Source: Frigoriflavimonas asaccharolytica (GTDB taxonomy: Bacteria > Bacteroidota > Bacteroidia > Flavobacteriales > Weeksellaceae). Taken from it: a stretch of 64,000 nucleotides of DNA. The position numbers and the translations under genes were made by a program. The notes under the pieces are model-generated. The model searched no databases. It saw only the letters and a list, made by a program, of their open reading frames with translations, and had not been told where the DNA came from. The stretch is from assembly GCF_013294015.1 (NCBI RefSeq), contig NZ_JABSNO010000001.1, positions 228,120 to 292,119 of the forward strand, given 5' to 3'. Below are positions 17,252 through 26,471 of the stretch, piece after piece. How positions within the stretch are numbered: the stretch's first letter is position 1; each line of letters opens with the position of its first letter.

Positions 17252-18205
17252 TTACTGAAATTTACTTTCTACAAGACTCCATAATCTTTGTGCAAATTCA
17301 TCTTCTTTTTCCCAATTTTTGTCGTAATATAATTCGCTTAAATATTCTTTTGCGTCTTCTAAATTTGTAAACACATTTAATTTTGTAACCGCCTCGTTTA
17401 GATCGTTTTGGCTACCAGAAAATAATTTTTTAGTGAAAGCGATTCTGTCATTTAAATCTAATTTAAAAATTGGTTTCTCTTTTTGAACTTCCATTTGCTC
17501 TAATGAAACATTACTTTCTATAGGAATTTCTGTATTACTAACATTTTCTATGGTGGAAAATTTCTCAAAAAAATCGTCTTCAAAAAGTGTTTCCATTTTT
17601 TTTACGCCTTTTATGTTTGATAGTCTTAGTTTTTTTTCTTCCTGATGTTTTATTTCTAAAATTTCCACTTCTTCTGAAGAAATTATAGGTTGTATTTCCG
17701 GAGAAGAAATTATGTCTTCCATCGAAATTTCTACAGTTTCTTGAGAATTCATTTCCTCTTCTGTTATATTTTCATCAACTATCAAGATTTTATCTTCCGC
17801 TTCAAAATCTGAGTTTGAATTATCATCATTTTGAGAAGTTAAAATATTTTCTACTGGTAATTCTTTATCGAAATCATCAGAATTTTCAATTTGTTCTATT
17901 TCATCGAAGCTTTCTTCTTCTTCTACCTTTTCAAAAAAATCATTGTTATTAAATTCATCCCATTCATCAATTTGAGATTGATTGTCCGAGATTTCTTCAT
18001 TAATCGTATCGGAAAAACTCTGAGAATTGTCTATCTCCTCTTCAAATTCTTTGTAAATTTTTAGAAAGTTTGTATAATCCTGAAGCTTTAATCTTTCCTT
18101 GTCTAAGGCTAAAAAATCATCAATTGATTGGCAATCAGATAATTTCTGTAAAATTTCTTTTGTTTCTGAAAACACTTTTTGTAGAATATCCGTAGAATTT
18201 TGCAT
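17252..18205 (-). CDS. Conserved acidic protein of unknown function
   Basis: 317 aa from the chosen start MQNSTDILQ. The centre (about 70-230) is low-complexity and very rich in Glu, Asp, Ser and Asn. A compact, conserved C-terminal segment (about 250-317) reads DLNDRIAFTKKLFSGSQNDL and ends YDKNWEKEDEFAQRLWSLVE, a module I have seen in Bacteroidota hypothetical proteins. The N-terminal 60 residues are helical. The frame extends upstream to 18283, but that would overlap the divergent tdk start; 18205 leaves room for promoters. The stop is 9 bp before the MurC-like start. Confidence 0.65.
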   Translation of the reverse strand: MQNSTDILQKVFSETKEILQKLSDCQSIDDFLALDKERLKLQDYTNFLKIYKEFEEEIDNSQSFSDTINEEISDNQSQIDEWDEFNNNDFFEKVEEEESFDEIEQIENSDDFDKELPVENILTSQNDDNSNSDFEAEDKILIVDENITEEEMNSQETVEISMEDIISSPEIQPIISSEEVEILEIKHQEEKKLRLSNIKGVKKMETLFEDDFFEKFSTIENVSNTEIPIESNVSLEQMEVQKEKPIFKLDLNDRIAFTKKLFSGSQNDLNEAVTKLNVFTNLEDAKEYLSELYYDKNWEKEDEFAQRLWSLVESKFQ

Positions 18206-18226
18206 AGCAGTTTGTAGATAAATTTG
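18199..18226 (+). promoter_or_regulatory. Putative tdk promoter
   Basis: TTTG at 18199-18202 and TAAATTTG at 18219-18226, spaced 16 bp, match the Bacteroidota TTTG/TAnnTTTG pattern 38 bp before the tdk ATG. The spacing is a little short. Confidence 0.4.
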
Positions 18227-18264
18227 CTTAATTTTGAGGCTGTAAAATACTGCTAATTTAACAA

Positions 18265-18867
18265 ATGTTTTTAGAAAATACAATAAATCACGCGAAACAA
18301 AGTGGATGGATGGAAGTCATCTGTGGATCCATGTTTTCTGGTAAAACAGAAGAACTGATTCGAAGACTACGCCGAGCAGAAATGGCCGGGCAGAATGTAG
18401 AAATTTTTAAACCAAAAATAGATACAAGGTATGACGAAACCGACGTAGTTTCTCATAATTATAATAAAATAAGAAGTACGCCTGTAGAAAGTTCTACCGA
18501 GGTGCTTTTGCTTGGCTCCAATTGCGATGTTGTGGGAATTGACGAAGCTCAGTTTTTTGATGAGCACATTGTAGAAGTAGCTAATACTTTAGCAAACAAC
18601 GGAGTAAGAGTGGTAATTGCAGGTTTGGATATGGATTTTTTGGGCAGACCTTTTGGACCGATGCCCAACTTGATGGCAACTGCAGAATATGTGACGAAAG
18701 TGCACGCAATTTGCAGAAAAACAGGAAATCTTGCCAACTACTCTATGCGTATTTCTGATAATAAAGACTTGGTACAACTAGGTGAAACAGAAAGTTACAA
18801 TGCGGTGAGTAGAAAAGTATTTGTAGAAGAAAATATCTCAAAAAATAATGTAGGCGATGAAATATAG
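18265..18867 (+). CDS. tdk: Thymidine kinase (type II)
   Basis: Phosphorylates thymidine in the salvage pathway. P-loop GSMFSGKTEE at about 21-30, the Asp/Glu motif VVGIDEAQFF (about 90-99), and GLDMDFLGRPFGPM are diagnostic. The MFLENTINH start is usual for Bacteroidota. The lasso domain keeps its fold residues but the four zinc cysteines are gone: only one Cys is left (HAICRKTG) and the final pair is replaced in NAVSRKVF. 200 aa. Overlaps the next gene by 11 bp. Confidence 0.94.
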   Translation: MFLENTINHAKQSGWMEVICGSMFSGKTEELIRRLRRAEMAGQNVEIFKPKIDTRYDETDVVSHNYNKIRSTPVESSTEVLLLGSNCDVVGIDEAQFFDEHIVEVANTLANNGVRVVIAGLDMDFLGRPFGPMPNLMATAEYVTKVHAICRKTGNLANYSMRISDNKDLVQLGETESYNAVSRKVFVEENISKNNVGDEI

Positions 18868-21304
18868 TTGTGAAGAAATAGCGAAAATTACCAACTCACA
18901 AATTTTTGGAGATTCAACTTTAATGATTTCCAATATAGCTTATGATACGCGAAAAATATTTACCCACAAAGAAACCGCATTCATAGCTTTAGAAACGGAG
19001 ATAAATTCTGGCAGGAAATATATACAAAATGCTATAAATAAGGGGATAGAAATTATAATTTCTACAGAAAAGATAGAAACGCCTCACCCAATTACTTGGA
19101 TTATTGTTGAAAATCCTCTAGAATTTTTACAAAAATTAGCAAGGATTCATCTACAAAATTTTGATATCAACACAATAGGAATTACAGGAAGTAATGGAAA
19201 AACAATCATCAAGGAATGGTTATTTTTATGCTTAAATGATGATTTGTCTGTAGTAAAAAGCCCGAAAAGTTTTAATTCTCAGCTAGGTTTGCCGCTTTCC
19301 CTTTTAGAAATTTCTAAAAAACACCAAGTGGGAATTTTCGAAGTAGGAATTTCCAAACCGAATGAAATGGATATACAAGAATCTGTTTTTTCGCCTAAAA
19401 TTGGGGTTTTCACCTATTTAGGTAGTGCACATTCTGCAAACTTTGAAAATCAAAATGAAATTCTCCTAGAAAAATTAAAATTATTTAAAAATTCTGAAAT
19501 TATTATTTATAATGGAGATTTTAATTTAGTAGAAACCGAGATCAAAAAATCCTACGCAGATAAGAAATTATTTTCGTTCGGCTTAAAAAAGCACAATTTT
19601 GTACATCTAGAAAATGATTTTAACAATAAAAACGAAGATGTTCTAATTTCAATTGGAGAGGAAAAAATAAAAATACAAGTAGAAAACAGAGATGAAGCAA
19701 CTATAAGCAACATGCTTTGTATCGTTGCCGTATTAAAACAATTAGATTATAAAAACGAAGAAATTATTCAAAAATTGTCTTTGCTGAAACCCATAGAAAT
19801 GCGATTAGAAAGCGTAGTCGGTGAAAATGATAATTTAATAATCAATGATTCTTTTAATCTGGATTTGGATTCTTTGTATATTTCTTATCAATTTATAAAA
19901 GAATATCGCAAGCAGAAAAGATGTTTAGTGCTCACAGATTTCATGGAAGGTAAAGATTCTTCTGAGAATTTTTATAAATATGTTGCAAACCTTACAAACC
20001 AACAAAATTTTGATAAAATATTTTTGGTTGGGGAGGAAATTTCACAATATCAAAAATTTTTTAATAATGAAAGTTATACTTTCCTTAACACTAAACAATT
20101 AATTGATAGCCAGCAGATTAAAGATATTAACAATTCATTGATATTATTAAAAGGAGCTCGTAAATTTACCTTAGAAAAACTTAAAAATATTCTCGCTTTG
20201 CAAAAGCACGACACAGTTTTAGAAGTGAATTTAAATGCTATTTTACACAATATCAATATTCATAAATCTTTGCTAAAACCAACTACAAAAATGATGGCGA
20301 TGGTAAAGGCATACACATATGGACTGGGAAATTATGAAATTGCAGAAATTTTGCAACATCACCATATAGATTATTTGGGTGTAGCCTATGCAGATGAAGG
20401 AGTAGAATTGCGTAAAAAAGGTATCACAACTCCTATAATTGTAATGAATCCAGAACAAAGTAGTTATTCTTCCATTATAGAATACGATTTGGAGCCAGAA
20501 ATTTACAGTCTGCGTGTGTTAAATCTTTTTCATGATAAATTGATTGAAAAGGGTATTCAAAAAACTTATCCTATACATTTTAAGATAGAAACTGGAATGC
20601 ATCGTCTTGGTATTAAGGATTTTGAAGTTGCTGACATCATCGATAACTTAAAGGACATGAATGTTTCTGTTGAAACTATTTTTAGTCATCTTTCCTCAGC
20701 TGATTCTGAAACTGAAAAAGAGTACACGAAATTCCAAGCAAATAATTTTATAGAAATATCTTCAAAGTTGATAGAAGGTTTGGGATATAAACCGATTTTG
20801 CATTTGCTGAATAGTTCTGGTATCGCAAACTATCCGGAATATCAATTTGATATGGTGCGAATTGGGATTGGAATGATAGGTATTTCTTCCAACGAATCTA
20901 TCGAAAAAAAATTGATAAATGCTGTAGAATTTAAAACAGTGATAAGTCAAATATCTGAAGTAAAAAAAGGTGATTCCGTAGGATATAATAGAAATTATAT
21001 TGCCAATGAAAATACGCTTGTTGCTACAATTCCAGTAGGTTATGCAGATGGAATACCGAGAAGTATAGGAAATCAGGTTGGTTATGTAGGAATCAATAAA
21101 AAACTTTTTCCGATAGTTGGGAATATTTGTATGGATATGATGATGATCAATATTGGAGATAATAATTTTATCGAAGGTGATGAAGTAATTTTATTTAACG
21201 GAAATCCAACACTCAAAGACTTTTCAAAATATTGTAATACAATACCTTACGAGGTTTTGACATCAATCTCTCAACGCGTGAAACGAATTTATATAAAGAA
21301 ATAA
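18857..21304 (+). CDS. murF-alr: Bifunctional MurF ligase / alanine racemase
   Basis: 815-aa fusion. Residues 1 to about 445 are UDP-MurNAc-tripeptide:D-Ala-D-Ala ligase with P-loop GITGSNGKT (about 108-116) and INDSFNLDLDSL. Residues about 453-815 are PLP alanine racemase: EVNLNAILHN start, cofactor Lys in MAMVKAYTYGLG (about 482) and catalytic Tyr in SVGYNRNY (about 708). The fusion couples D-Ala production to its use and is known in Bacteroidota. Translational overlap with tdk and direct abutment to the patatin gene indicate an operon. Confidence 0.95.
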   Translation: MKYSCEEIAKITNSQIFGDSTLMISNIAYDTRKIFTHKETAFIALETEINSGRKYIQNAINKGIEIIISTEKIETPHPITWIIVENPLEFLQKLARIHLQNFDINTIGITGSNGKTIIKEWLFLCLNDDLSVVKSPKSFNSQLGLPLSLLEISKKHQVGIFEVGISKPNEMDIQESVFSPKIGVFTYLGSAHSANFENQNEILLEKLKLFKNSEIIIYNGDFNLVETEIKKSYADKKLFSFGLKKHNFVHLENDFNNKNEDVLISIGEEKIKIQVENRDEATISNMLCIVAVLKQLDYKNEEIIQKLSLLKPIEMRLESVVGENDNLIINDSFNLDLDSLYISYQFIKEYRKQKRCLVLTDFMEGKDSSENFYKYVANLTNQQNFDKIFLVGEEISQYQKFFNNESYTFLNTKQLIDSQQIKDINNSLILLKGARKFTLEKLKNILALQKHDTVLEVNLNAILHNINIHKSLLKPTTKMMAMVKAYTYGLGNYEIAEILQHHHIDYLGVAYADEGVELRKKGITTPIIVMNPEQSSYSSIIEYDLEPEIYSLRVLNLFHDKLIEKGIQKTYPIHFKIETGMHRLGIKDFEVADIIDNLKDMNVSVETIFSHLSSADSETEKEYTKFQANNFIEISSKLIEGLGYKPILHLLNSSGIANYPEYQFDMVRIGIGMIGISSNESIEKKLINAVEFKTVISQISEVKKGDSVGYNRNYIANENTLVATIPVGYADGIPRSIGNQVGYVGINKKLFPIVGNICMDMMMINIGDNNFIEGDEVILFNGNPTLKDFSKYCNTIPYEVLTSISQRVKRIYIKK

Positions 21305-23458
21305 ATGATAAAAAAATTACTGCTTTACTTTTCATTCTTTATTGGAATTTATTCCTATTCTCAAGTAAAAGAAAACTTGGTAATACCCAAAAATCCAAAA
21401 ATTGGACTTTCACTTTCAGGTGGTGGTGCAAAAGGATTTTCGCATATTGGAGTGCTAAAAGTACTAGATTCTATGGGTGTAAAAATCGATTATATCTCTG
21501 GTACAAGTATGGGAGCGATAGTTGGTGGTCTTTATGCTTCTGGATATTCTGCTACTGAAATTGAAAAATTAGTACTAAATACAGATTTTTTCGACGTAAT
21601 ATCTAATGAGAAAACGCGGCAAGAAACTTCGTTTTTTAGCAAGAGCAATGATAAATATTTGTACACAATCCCAATTATAGACAATAAAATAAATGTTTTG
21701 CCGCAAGCAATATCATCCGGACAAAAGAATATTTATTTGCTGAAAGAATTATTTAAAAATGTATCAAATATAGATGATTTTTCAAAATTGCCTATTCCTT
21801 TTATGTGCATGGTAACCAATTTAGAAACAGGAAAACTCAAAATTTTAGAACGTGGAGATTTGGTTACTTCCATTATGGCAAGCTCTGCTTTTCCTTCATT
21901 AATGAATCCGGTGAAAGTTGGTGATAGCGTATATATTGATGGAGCTATTACTTTAAATTATCCTTCTAAACCACTATTGGACAAGGGGATGGACATTGTA
22001 ATTGGGGTAGATTTAAGTCAAGGTTTAGCTACAAGAGATCAACTTACTTCGGTCGTGAGTATCTTGAATCAAGTTATTGATATGGGTATTCAAAAAGAAA
22101 CTATAAATCAATATAATTATACGGATATAAATATACATCCAAATCTAGGTAAATTTAGTGCTACCAGTTTTGGAGATAAAGAAGCCATCATAAAACTAGG
22201 ATTTGATGAAGCGAAAAAATATATAGCGCCGCTCTCGAAATTGCCAAAATCAGATCAAAATAAATTACGTGCAAGCAACAATTCTATCTTTTCAAACGTG
22301 TACAAAATAGACAGTTTGGTGGTAGAAAACAACAATATCTATACGCAGAATTATATACGAGGTAAAATGGGCTTAAAATTGCCTTCACTTCAAACTTATA
22401 GCAAAATAAACGCAATGATAAATAAGTTGTACGCAACAAACAACTTTAATTTAATAAACTACGACATCATCCAAGAGGAAAATTTAAATTATTTGAAAGT
22501 TGTAACTACAGAAGATCCTGCAAAATTGTTTTTAAAATTTGGCTTGCACTACGATGAAGTTTTCAAAACTGGGCTACTTTTAAATGCAAGTGCAAAAAGA
22601 TTTCTTTTCAGAAATTCAGATCTTTCTTTAGATTTAGTAATTGGAGATAAGCCAAGATATTATCTAAAATATTTTGTAGATAATGGCTACATTCCAGGTT
22701 TCGGAATTAATTCTTCCGGTATGACTTTAGATTTAAAAAATGAATTTTCTGAAACAAAAGATCGATGGAATTGGTTTCGAAATGAAATTTTCATTCAATC
22801 AATTTTAAATGATAGATATGCATTTGGCGGAGGATTAAGTTATGACTATTTTGAATCCCGCAACAATATTTTAGCATCTGGAAGCTACGTAAATCCCTAT
22901 GCATTTTTAAAGTCTGACACCCAAGATGATTCTAATTTTCCAACAAAAGGAATTTATTTAAATGCCGAAGGAAAAATATTAGACTTGCTTAATGAAGATA
23001 TTTCTGATAAAGATATCCAGGCTAAAGCACATTTTAGTTTCAATATTCCCATTTCCGAAATTTTTACTTTTAGAATGAATATGTTTGGCGGTTTTACGAT
23101 TGGCGAAAGCTTACCAGAATATTATAAATACAGACCAGGAGGAATTTTTGGACAATCTTTAAACAACTTTACTCCATTTGCTGGTTTACAATTTGGCGAA
23201 TACAGCAGTGATCAACTTCTTACCTCCACTGCGGATTTTCAAATAAGAGCATTTAAAAATATTTTTTTTACGGGAAGTGCCGGTATATTAAATGAATTTA
23301 ATGATATAAAATTGGAAGAAATCCTACGTATTACCAATACATTTGCAGGAGTAACGGCAGGTTATAAATCTCCAGTTGGGCAGATAAAAATTAATTATAG
23401 CCAACCATTGAATAGTAAGAATGGAACTTTTAACATCATCCTCGGACATTGGTTTTAA
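21305..23458 (+). CDS. Patatin-like phospholipase with Omp85-type barrel
   Basis: Predicted surface or secreted lipase of the type Vd (PlpD-like) layout. Signal peptide (1-20), patatin domain with oxyanion loop GGGAKG (about 39-44), nucleophile motif SGTSMG (about 64-69) and DGA of the Ser-Asp dyad (about 213), then a POTRA-like segment (about 340-400) and a C-terminal 16-strand-type barrel ending in an aromatic residue (HWF). 717 aa fits the family. It starts immediately after murF-alr; substrate unknown. Confidence 0.88.
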   Translation: MIKKLLLYFSFFIGIYSYSQVKENLVIPKNPKIGLSLSGGGAKGFSHIGVLKVLDSMGVKIDYISGTSMGAIVGGLYASGYSATEIEKLVLNTDFFDVISNEKTRQETSFFSKSNDKYLYTIPIIDNKINVLPQAISSGQKNIYLLKELFKNVSNIDDFSKLPIPFMCMVTNLETGKLKILERGDLVTSIMASSAFPSLMNPVKVGDSVYIDGAITLNYPSKPLLDKGMDIVIGVDLSQGLATRDQLTSVVSILNQVIDMGIQKETINQYNYTDINIHPNLGKFSATSFGDKEAIIKLGFDEAKKYIAPLSKLPKSDQNKLRASNNSIFSNVYKIDSLVVENNNIYTQNYIRGKMGLKLPSLQTYSKINAMINKLYATNNFNLINYDIIQEENLNYLKVVTTEDPAKLFLKFGLHYDEVFKTGLLLNASAKRFLFRNSDLSLDLVIGDKPRYYLKYFVDNGYIPGFGINSSGMTLDLKNEFSETKDRWNWFRNEIFIQSILNDRYAFGGGLSYDYFESRNNILASGSYVNPYAFLKSDTQDDSNFPTKGIYLNAEGKILDLLNEDISDKDIQAKAHFSFNIPISEIFTFRMNMFGGFTIGESLPEYYKYRPGGIFGQSLNNFTPFAGLQFGEYSSDQLLTSTADFQIRAFKNIFFTGSAGILNEFNDIKLEEILRITNTFAGVTAGYKSPVGQIKINYSQPLNSKNGTFNIILGHWF

Positions 23459-23459
23459 T

Positions 23460-23870
23460 ATGATACAGTATTTTTTTGAAGAAATAGAACCCATTATTAT
23501 TGGTGACGAAACATCAATATGGCTAGAGAATTTAATAATATCTGAAGATAAGAGTCTTGGGAAAATCCAATATATTTTTTGCGATGATGAATATCTTTTA
23601 AAAATAAACAAAGACTATCTGCAGCACGATTATTTTACGGATATCATTACGTTTGATTATGTGAAGGGTAAAAAAATCAGCGGTGATATTTTCGTATCTT
23701 TGCAAAGAATTTCGGATAATGCGGCAGAATTTTGTACTGATAAAGATATAGAATTAAAAAGAGTTCTAGCTCATGGCTTGCTTCATCTCTGTGGATATAA
23801 AGACAAAACCGATGCGGAACAGCATCTAATGACGGAAAAAGAGAACTTTTATCTCGATAAAATACTTTAA
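23460..23870 (+). CDS. ybeY: Endoribonuclease YbeY (rRNA maturation)
   Basis: Metal-dependent RNase for 16S rRNA 3' maturation and ribosome quality control. 136 aa from MIQYFFEE; a longer upstream reading would overlap the patatin gene. Signature HGLLHLCGYKD matches the H-x3-H-x5-H site but the third ligand is Asp instead of His. The central DIITFDYVKGKKISGDIFVS block is also typical. Begins one base after the patatin stop codon. Confidence 0.9.
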   Translation: MIQYFFEEIEPIIIGDETSIWLENLIISEDKSLGKIQYIFCDDEYLLKINKDYLQHDYFTDIITFDYVKGKKISGDIFVSLQRISDNAAEFCTDKDIELKRVLAHGLLHLCGYKDKTDAEQHLMTEKENFYLDKIL

Positions 23871-23909
23871 AACCTTTTTATAATTTTGATTTCCAATAAA
23901 TTATAAAGA

Positions 23910-23925
23910 TGTTTCACGTAAAACA
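23910..23925. promoter_or_regulatory. parS-like site, one mismatch
   Basis: TGTTTCACGTAAAACA differs at one position from the universal 16-bp ParB site TGTTTCACGTGAAACA. It lies 6 bp before the mnmG start codon, where ParB binding could also affect mnmG transcription. Confidence 0.75.
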
Positions 23926-23931
23926 TTTACA

Positions 23932-25794
23932 ATGACAAACGAAATATATGATGTAATAGTAGTAGGTGGTGGTCACGCAGGATGCGAAGCTGCTGCTGCT
24001 GCTGCAAATCTAGGTTCCAAAACACTTTTGGTAACTATGAATATGCAGACTATTGGGCAGATGAGTTGCAATCCTGCAATGGGAGGAATTGCAAAAGGCC
24101 AAATCGTAAGAGAAATTGATGCAATGGGAGGCTATAGTGGCATCATCTCAGATCTTTCTGCCATACAATTTAAAATGCTGAATCTTTCTAAAGGTCCAGC
24201 AATGTGGTCTCCAAGATCTCAAAATGATAGAATGATGTTCGCTGAAGAATGGAGAATAGCTCTAGAAAACACGCCCAACCTAGACTTTTTTCAAGATATG
24301 GTTAAAAGTTTGATCATCGAAAATCATAAAGTTACAGGTGTGGTTACATCTTTAGGTATACAATTAAGAGCTAAATCTGTAATTCTTACGAATGGGACTT
24401 TTTTGAATGGCCTTATTCACGTTGGCGACAAACAGCTAGGCGGAGGAAGAATGGGCGAATCTAAATCTGTAGGTATTACCGAACAATTAGAAGCTCATGG
24501 TTTTGAATCTGGCAGAATGAAAACAGGAACTCCACCTAGAATAGATGGAAGATCTTTAGATTATTCACAAATGGAAGAACAAAAGGGTGATGAAAAACCT
24601 CAAAATTTTTCTTACACAGATACACCAAAAATTTCTAAACAAAAAAGTTGTCATATTGTATATACCAACGAAACTGTACATGATGTACTGCGTGAAGGTT
24701 TTGAAAAAAGTCCGATGTTCAATGGTACCATACAAAGTATTGGTCCAAGATATTGCCCGAGTATTGAAGACAAAATAAATCGTTTTTCAGAAAGAACGAG
24801 ACATCAATTATTTGTAGAACCAGAAGGTTGGAGAACCGTAGAAATTTACCTAAATGGATTTAGTTCTTCACTTCCTGAAGATGTGCAGTTAAAAGCGCTT
24901 AAATATGTACCTGGTTTTGAAAATGTGAAAATTTTTAGACCTGGATATGCCATAGAATATGATTATTTTCCACCTACGCAATTGAAACATACTTTGGAAA
25001 CAAAAATAGTCGAAAACCTATATTTTGCCGGCCAAATCAATGGAACAACTGGCTATGAAGAAGCAGCTGGACAAGGTTTGATGGCAGGAATAAATGCCCA
25101 TTTGAAGATAAATGAAAAAGAGGAATTTATTTTAAACAGAGACGAAGCATATATTGGTGTATTAATAGACGATTTGATAACTAAAGGTACTGAAGAGCCA
25201 TACAGAATGTTTACGTCCAGAGCAGAATTTAGATTATTGTTAAGACAAGACAATGCAGATATCCGTTTGACAGAGAAATCAAATAAAATAGGTTTAGCAA
25301 GTGACCAAAGATTGGCTGCTGTACAAGATAAAATTAAAAAATCGAATGAAATTATTACTTATTTATCAGAAACAAGCTTGAAACCTAGTATTATAAATCC
25401 TATATTAGCAAGTGTAGAATCGAATCCTGTAGATCAAGCATTTCGCGCGAATACCATACTTTCCAGACCTCATTTTTCTTTAGAAAAACTAGAGGAAATA
25501 GATTTTATAAAAGAGAATTTACTCTCCTACTCCACTATCGTTAAGGAACAAGCAGAAATACAGATTAAATACAAAGGTTATATCGAAAAAGAGAACGAAA
25601 ACGTGAAAAAATTAAAAAAATTAGAATCTTACAAAATAGATCCTGATTTAGATTTTAATAGTATTGCATCTTTATCATCAGAAGCCAAACAAAAATTATC
25701 TAAAGTTCGCCCATCTACTATTGCTCAAGCATCAAGAATTAGTGGTGTTTCGCCTTCAGATATTAACGTTTTACTTATATTTCTCGGCAGATAA
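23932..25794 (+). CDS. mnmG: tRNA uridine-5-carboxymethylaminomethyl modification enzyme MnmG (GidA)
   Basis: FAD enzyme that, with MnmE, makes the cmnm5 modification on wobble uridine. The FAD fold is [21 protein letters not shown]; further signatures are [52 protein letters not shown] and the C-terminal [16 protein letters not shown]. 620 aa is normal. It is flanked on both sides by parS-like sites, in line with the frequent origin-proximal position of gidA. Confidence 0.97.
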   Translation: MTNEIYDVIVVGGGHAGCEAAAAAANLGSKTLLVTMNMQTIGQMSCNPAMGGIAKGQIVREIDAMGGYSGIISDLSAIQFKMLNLSKGPAMWSPRSQNDRMMFAEEWRIALENTPNLDFFQDMVKSLIIENHKVTGVVTSLGIQLRAKSVILTNGTFLNGLIHVGDKQLGGGRMGESKSVGITEQLEAHGFESGRMKTGTPPRIDGRSLDYSQMEEQKGDEKPQNFSYTDTPKISKQKSCHIVYTNETVHDVLREGFEKSPMFNGTIQSIGPRYCPSIEDKINRFSERTRHQLFVEPEGWRTVEIYLNGFSSSLPEDVQLKALKYVPGFENVKIFRPGYAIEYDYFPPTQLKHTLETKIVENLYFAGQINGTTGYEEAAGQGLMAGINAHLKINEKEEFILNRDEAYIGVLIDDLITKGTEEPYRMFTSRAEFRLLLRQDNADIRLTEKSNKIGLASDQRLAAVQDKIKKSNEIITYLSETSLKPSIINPILASVESNPVDQAFRANTILSRPHFSLEKLEEIDFIKENLLSYSTIVKEQAEIQIKYKGYIEKENENVKKLKKLESYKIDPDLDFNSIASLSSEAKQKLSKVRPSTIAQASRISGVSPSDINVLLIFLGR

Positions 25795-25801
25795 AACGAA
25801 A

Positions 25802-25817
25802 TGTTTCACGTGAAACA
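25802..25817. promoter_or_regulatory. Perfect parS site
   Basis: TGTTTCACGTGAAACA, identical to the 16-bp consensus bound by ParB/Spo0J. It starts 7 bp after the mnmG stop and overlaps a spurious ATG (25801) that would read MFHVKH; the true start of the next gene is therefore taken at 25825. Confidence 0.9.
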
Positions 25818-25824
25818 TTGCACT

Positions 25825-26454
25825 ATGAATTATAAAAATCTTGCAATTTGCTTTATGTTTTTTTTACTTTTATCCAGTTGTAAAAGTAAATACTCCTATC
25901 TACAAAATGGCGACTTAATTTTTATACAAGCGAAGGAAGAAAACCTTTCGGGTGCAATAAGTAGAGTTACAAAAAAAGAAAATATACCTTCTTATGATCA
26001 TATTGGCATCATTGAAAAAAATAGGAAAGATTTATTTGTCTTACACGCTGCACCAGAAAAAGGCTCCATTAAAGAAAATATAAAAGATTTTTTGAAGGAT
26101 TATAACTCTAGAACTATAGATGTATATAGATTAAAAAAAGAATATAATCTTAGTATAGACCAAGCAATTCAAAAAGCAAATTCACTGTTGAAAAGGCCAT
26201 ATAATGTTTCTTACGTATTGAACGAAAATTCCTATTATTGTTCAGATTTCATTGAAAGGAGTTTTAGAAAAGATTCTATTTTTCAGCTGAATCCAATGAC
26301 TTTCATCAATCCAAAAACTGGTAAGACTGACGAATATTGGCAAGAATTTTACAAAAAATTAAACATTGCCATTCCAGAAGGAAGCCCAGGTTGCAATCCG
26401 AATGGACTGTCGCAGTCTGAAAAAATATTTAAAGTAAGTACTTTAAAGCACTAA
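25825..26454 (+). CDS. YiiX/YebB-like (NlpC/P60-superfamily) lipoprotein
   Basis: 209-aa predicted lipoprotein (lipobox LLLSSC) with a permuted papain-like cysteine hydrolase fold. NGDLIFIQ at the start, SYDHIGII (His) and YYCSDFIERSF (nucleophile Cys) correspond to the catalytic elements of the YiiX group. Substrate unknown; envelope amide or peptide hydrolysis is likely. The start at 25825 (MNYKNLAIC) is preferred over 25801 because the extra codons are the parS site. Confidence 0.78.
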   Translation: MNYKNLAICFMFFLLLSSCKSKYSYLQNGDLIFIQAKEENLSGAISRVTKKENIPSYDHIGIIEKNRKDLFVLHAAPEKGSIKENIKDFLKDYNSRTIDVYRLKKEYNLSIDQAIQKANSLLKRPYNVSYVLNENSYYCSDFIERSFRKDSIFQLNPMTFINPKTGKTDEYWQEFYKKLNIAIPEGSPGCNPNGLSQSEKIFKVSTLKH

Positions 26455-26471
26455 AAATTATAAGTTTATTT

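Noticed and set aside
16728..17258. 176-codon open frame antisense to the MurC-like gene
   Set aside because: Hydrophobic, Ile/Pro/Ser-rich translation typical of the reverse strand of a conserved AT-rich gene; the sense frame has clear Mur motifs.
18206..18283. N-terminal extension of the acidic protein to 18283
   Set aside because: It would overlap the tdk start region and the promoter, and adds residues unlike the conserved protein.
25801..25824. Upstream ATG giving the YiiX-like protein the extension MFHVKHCT
   Set aside because: These codons are the parS palindrome; the ATG at 25825 starts a normal lipoprotein signal.
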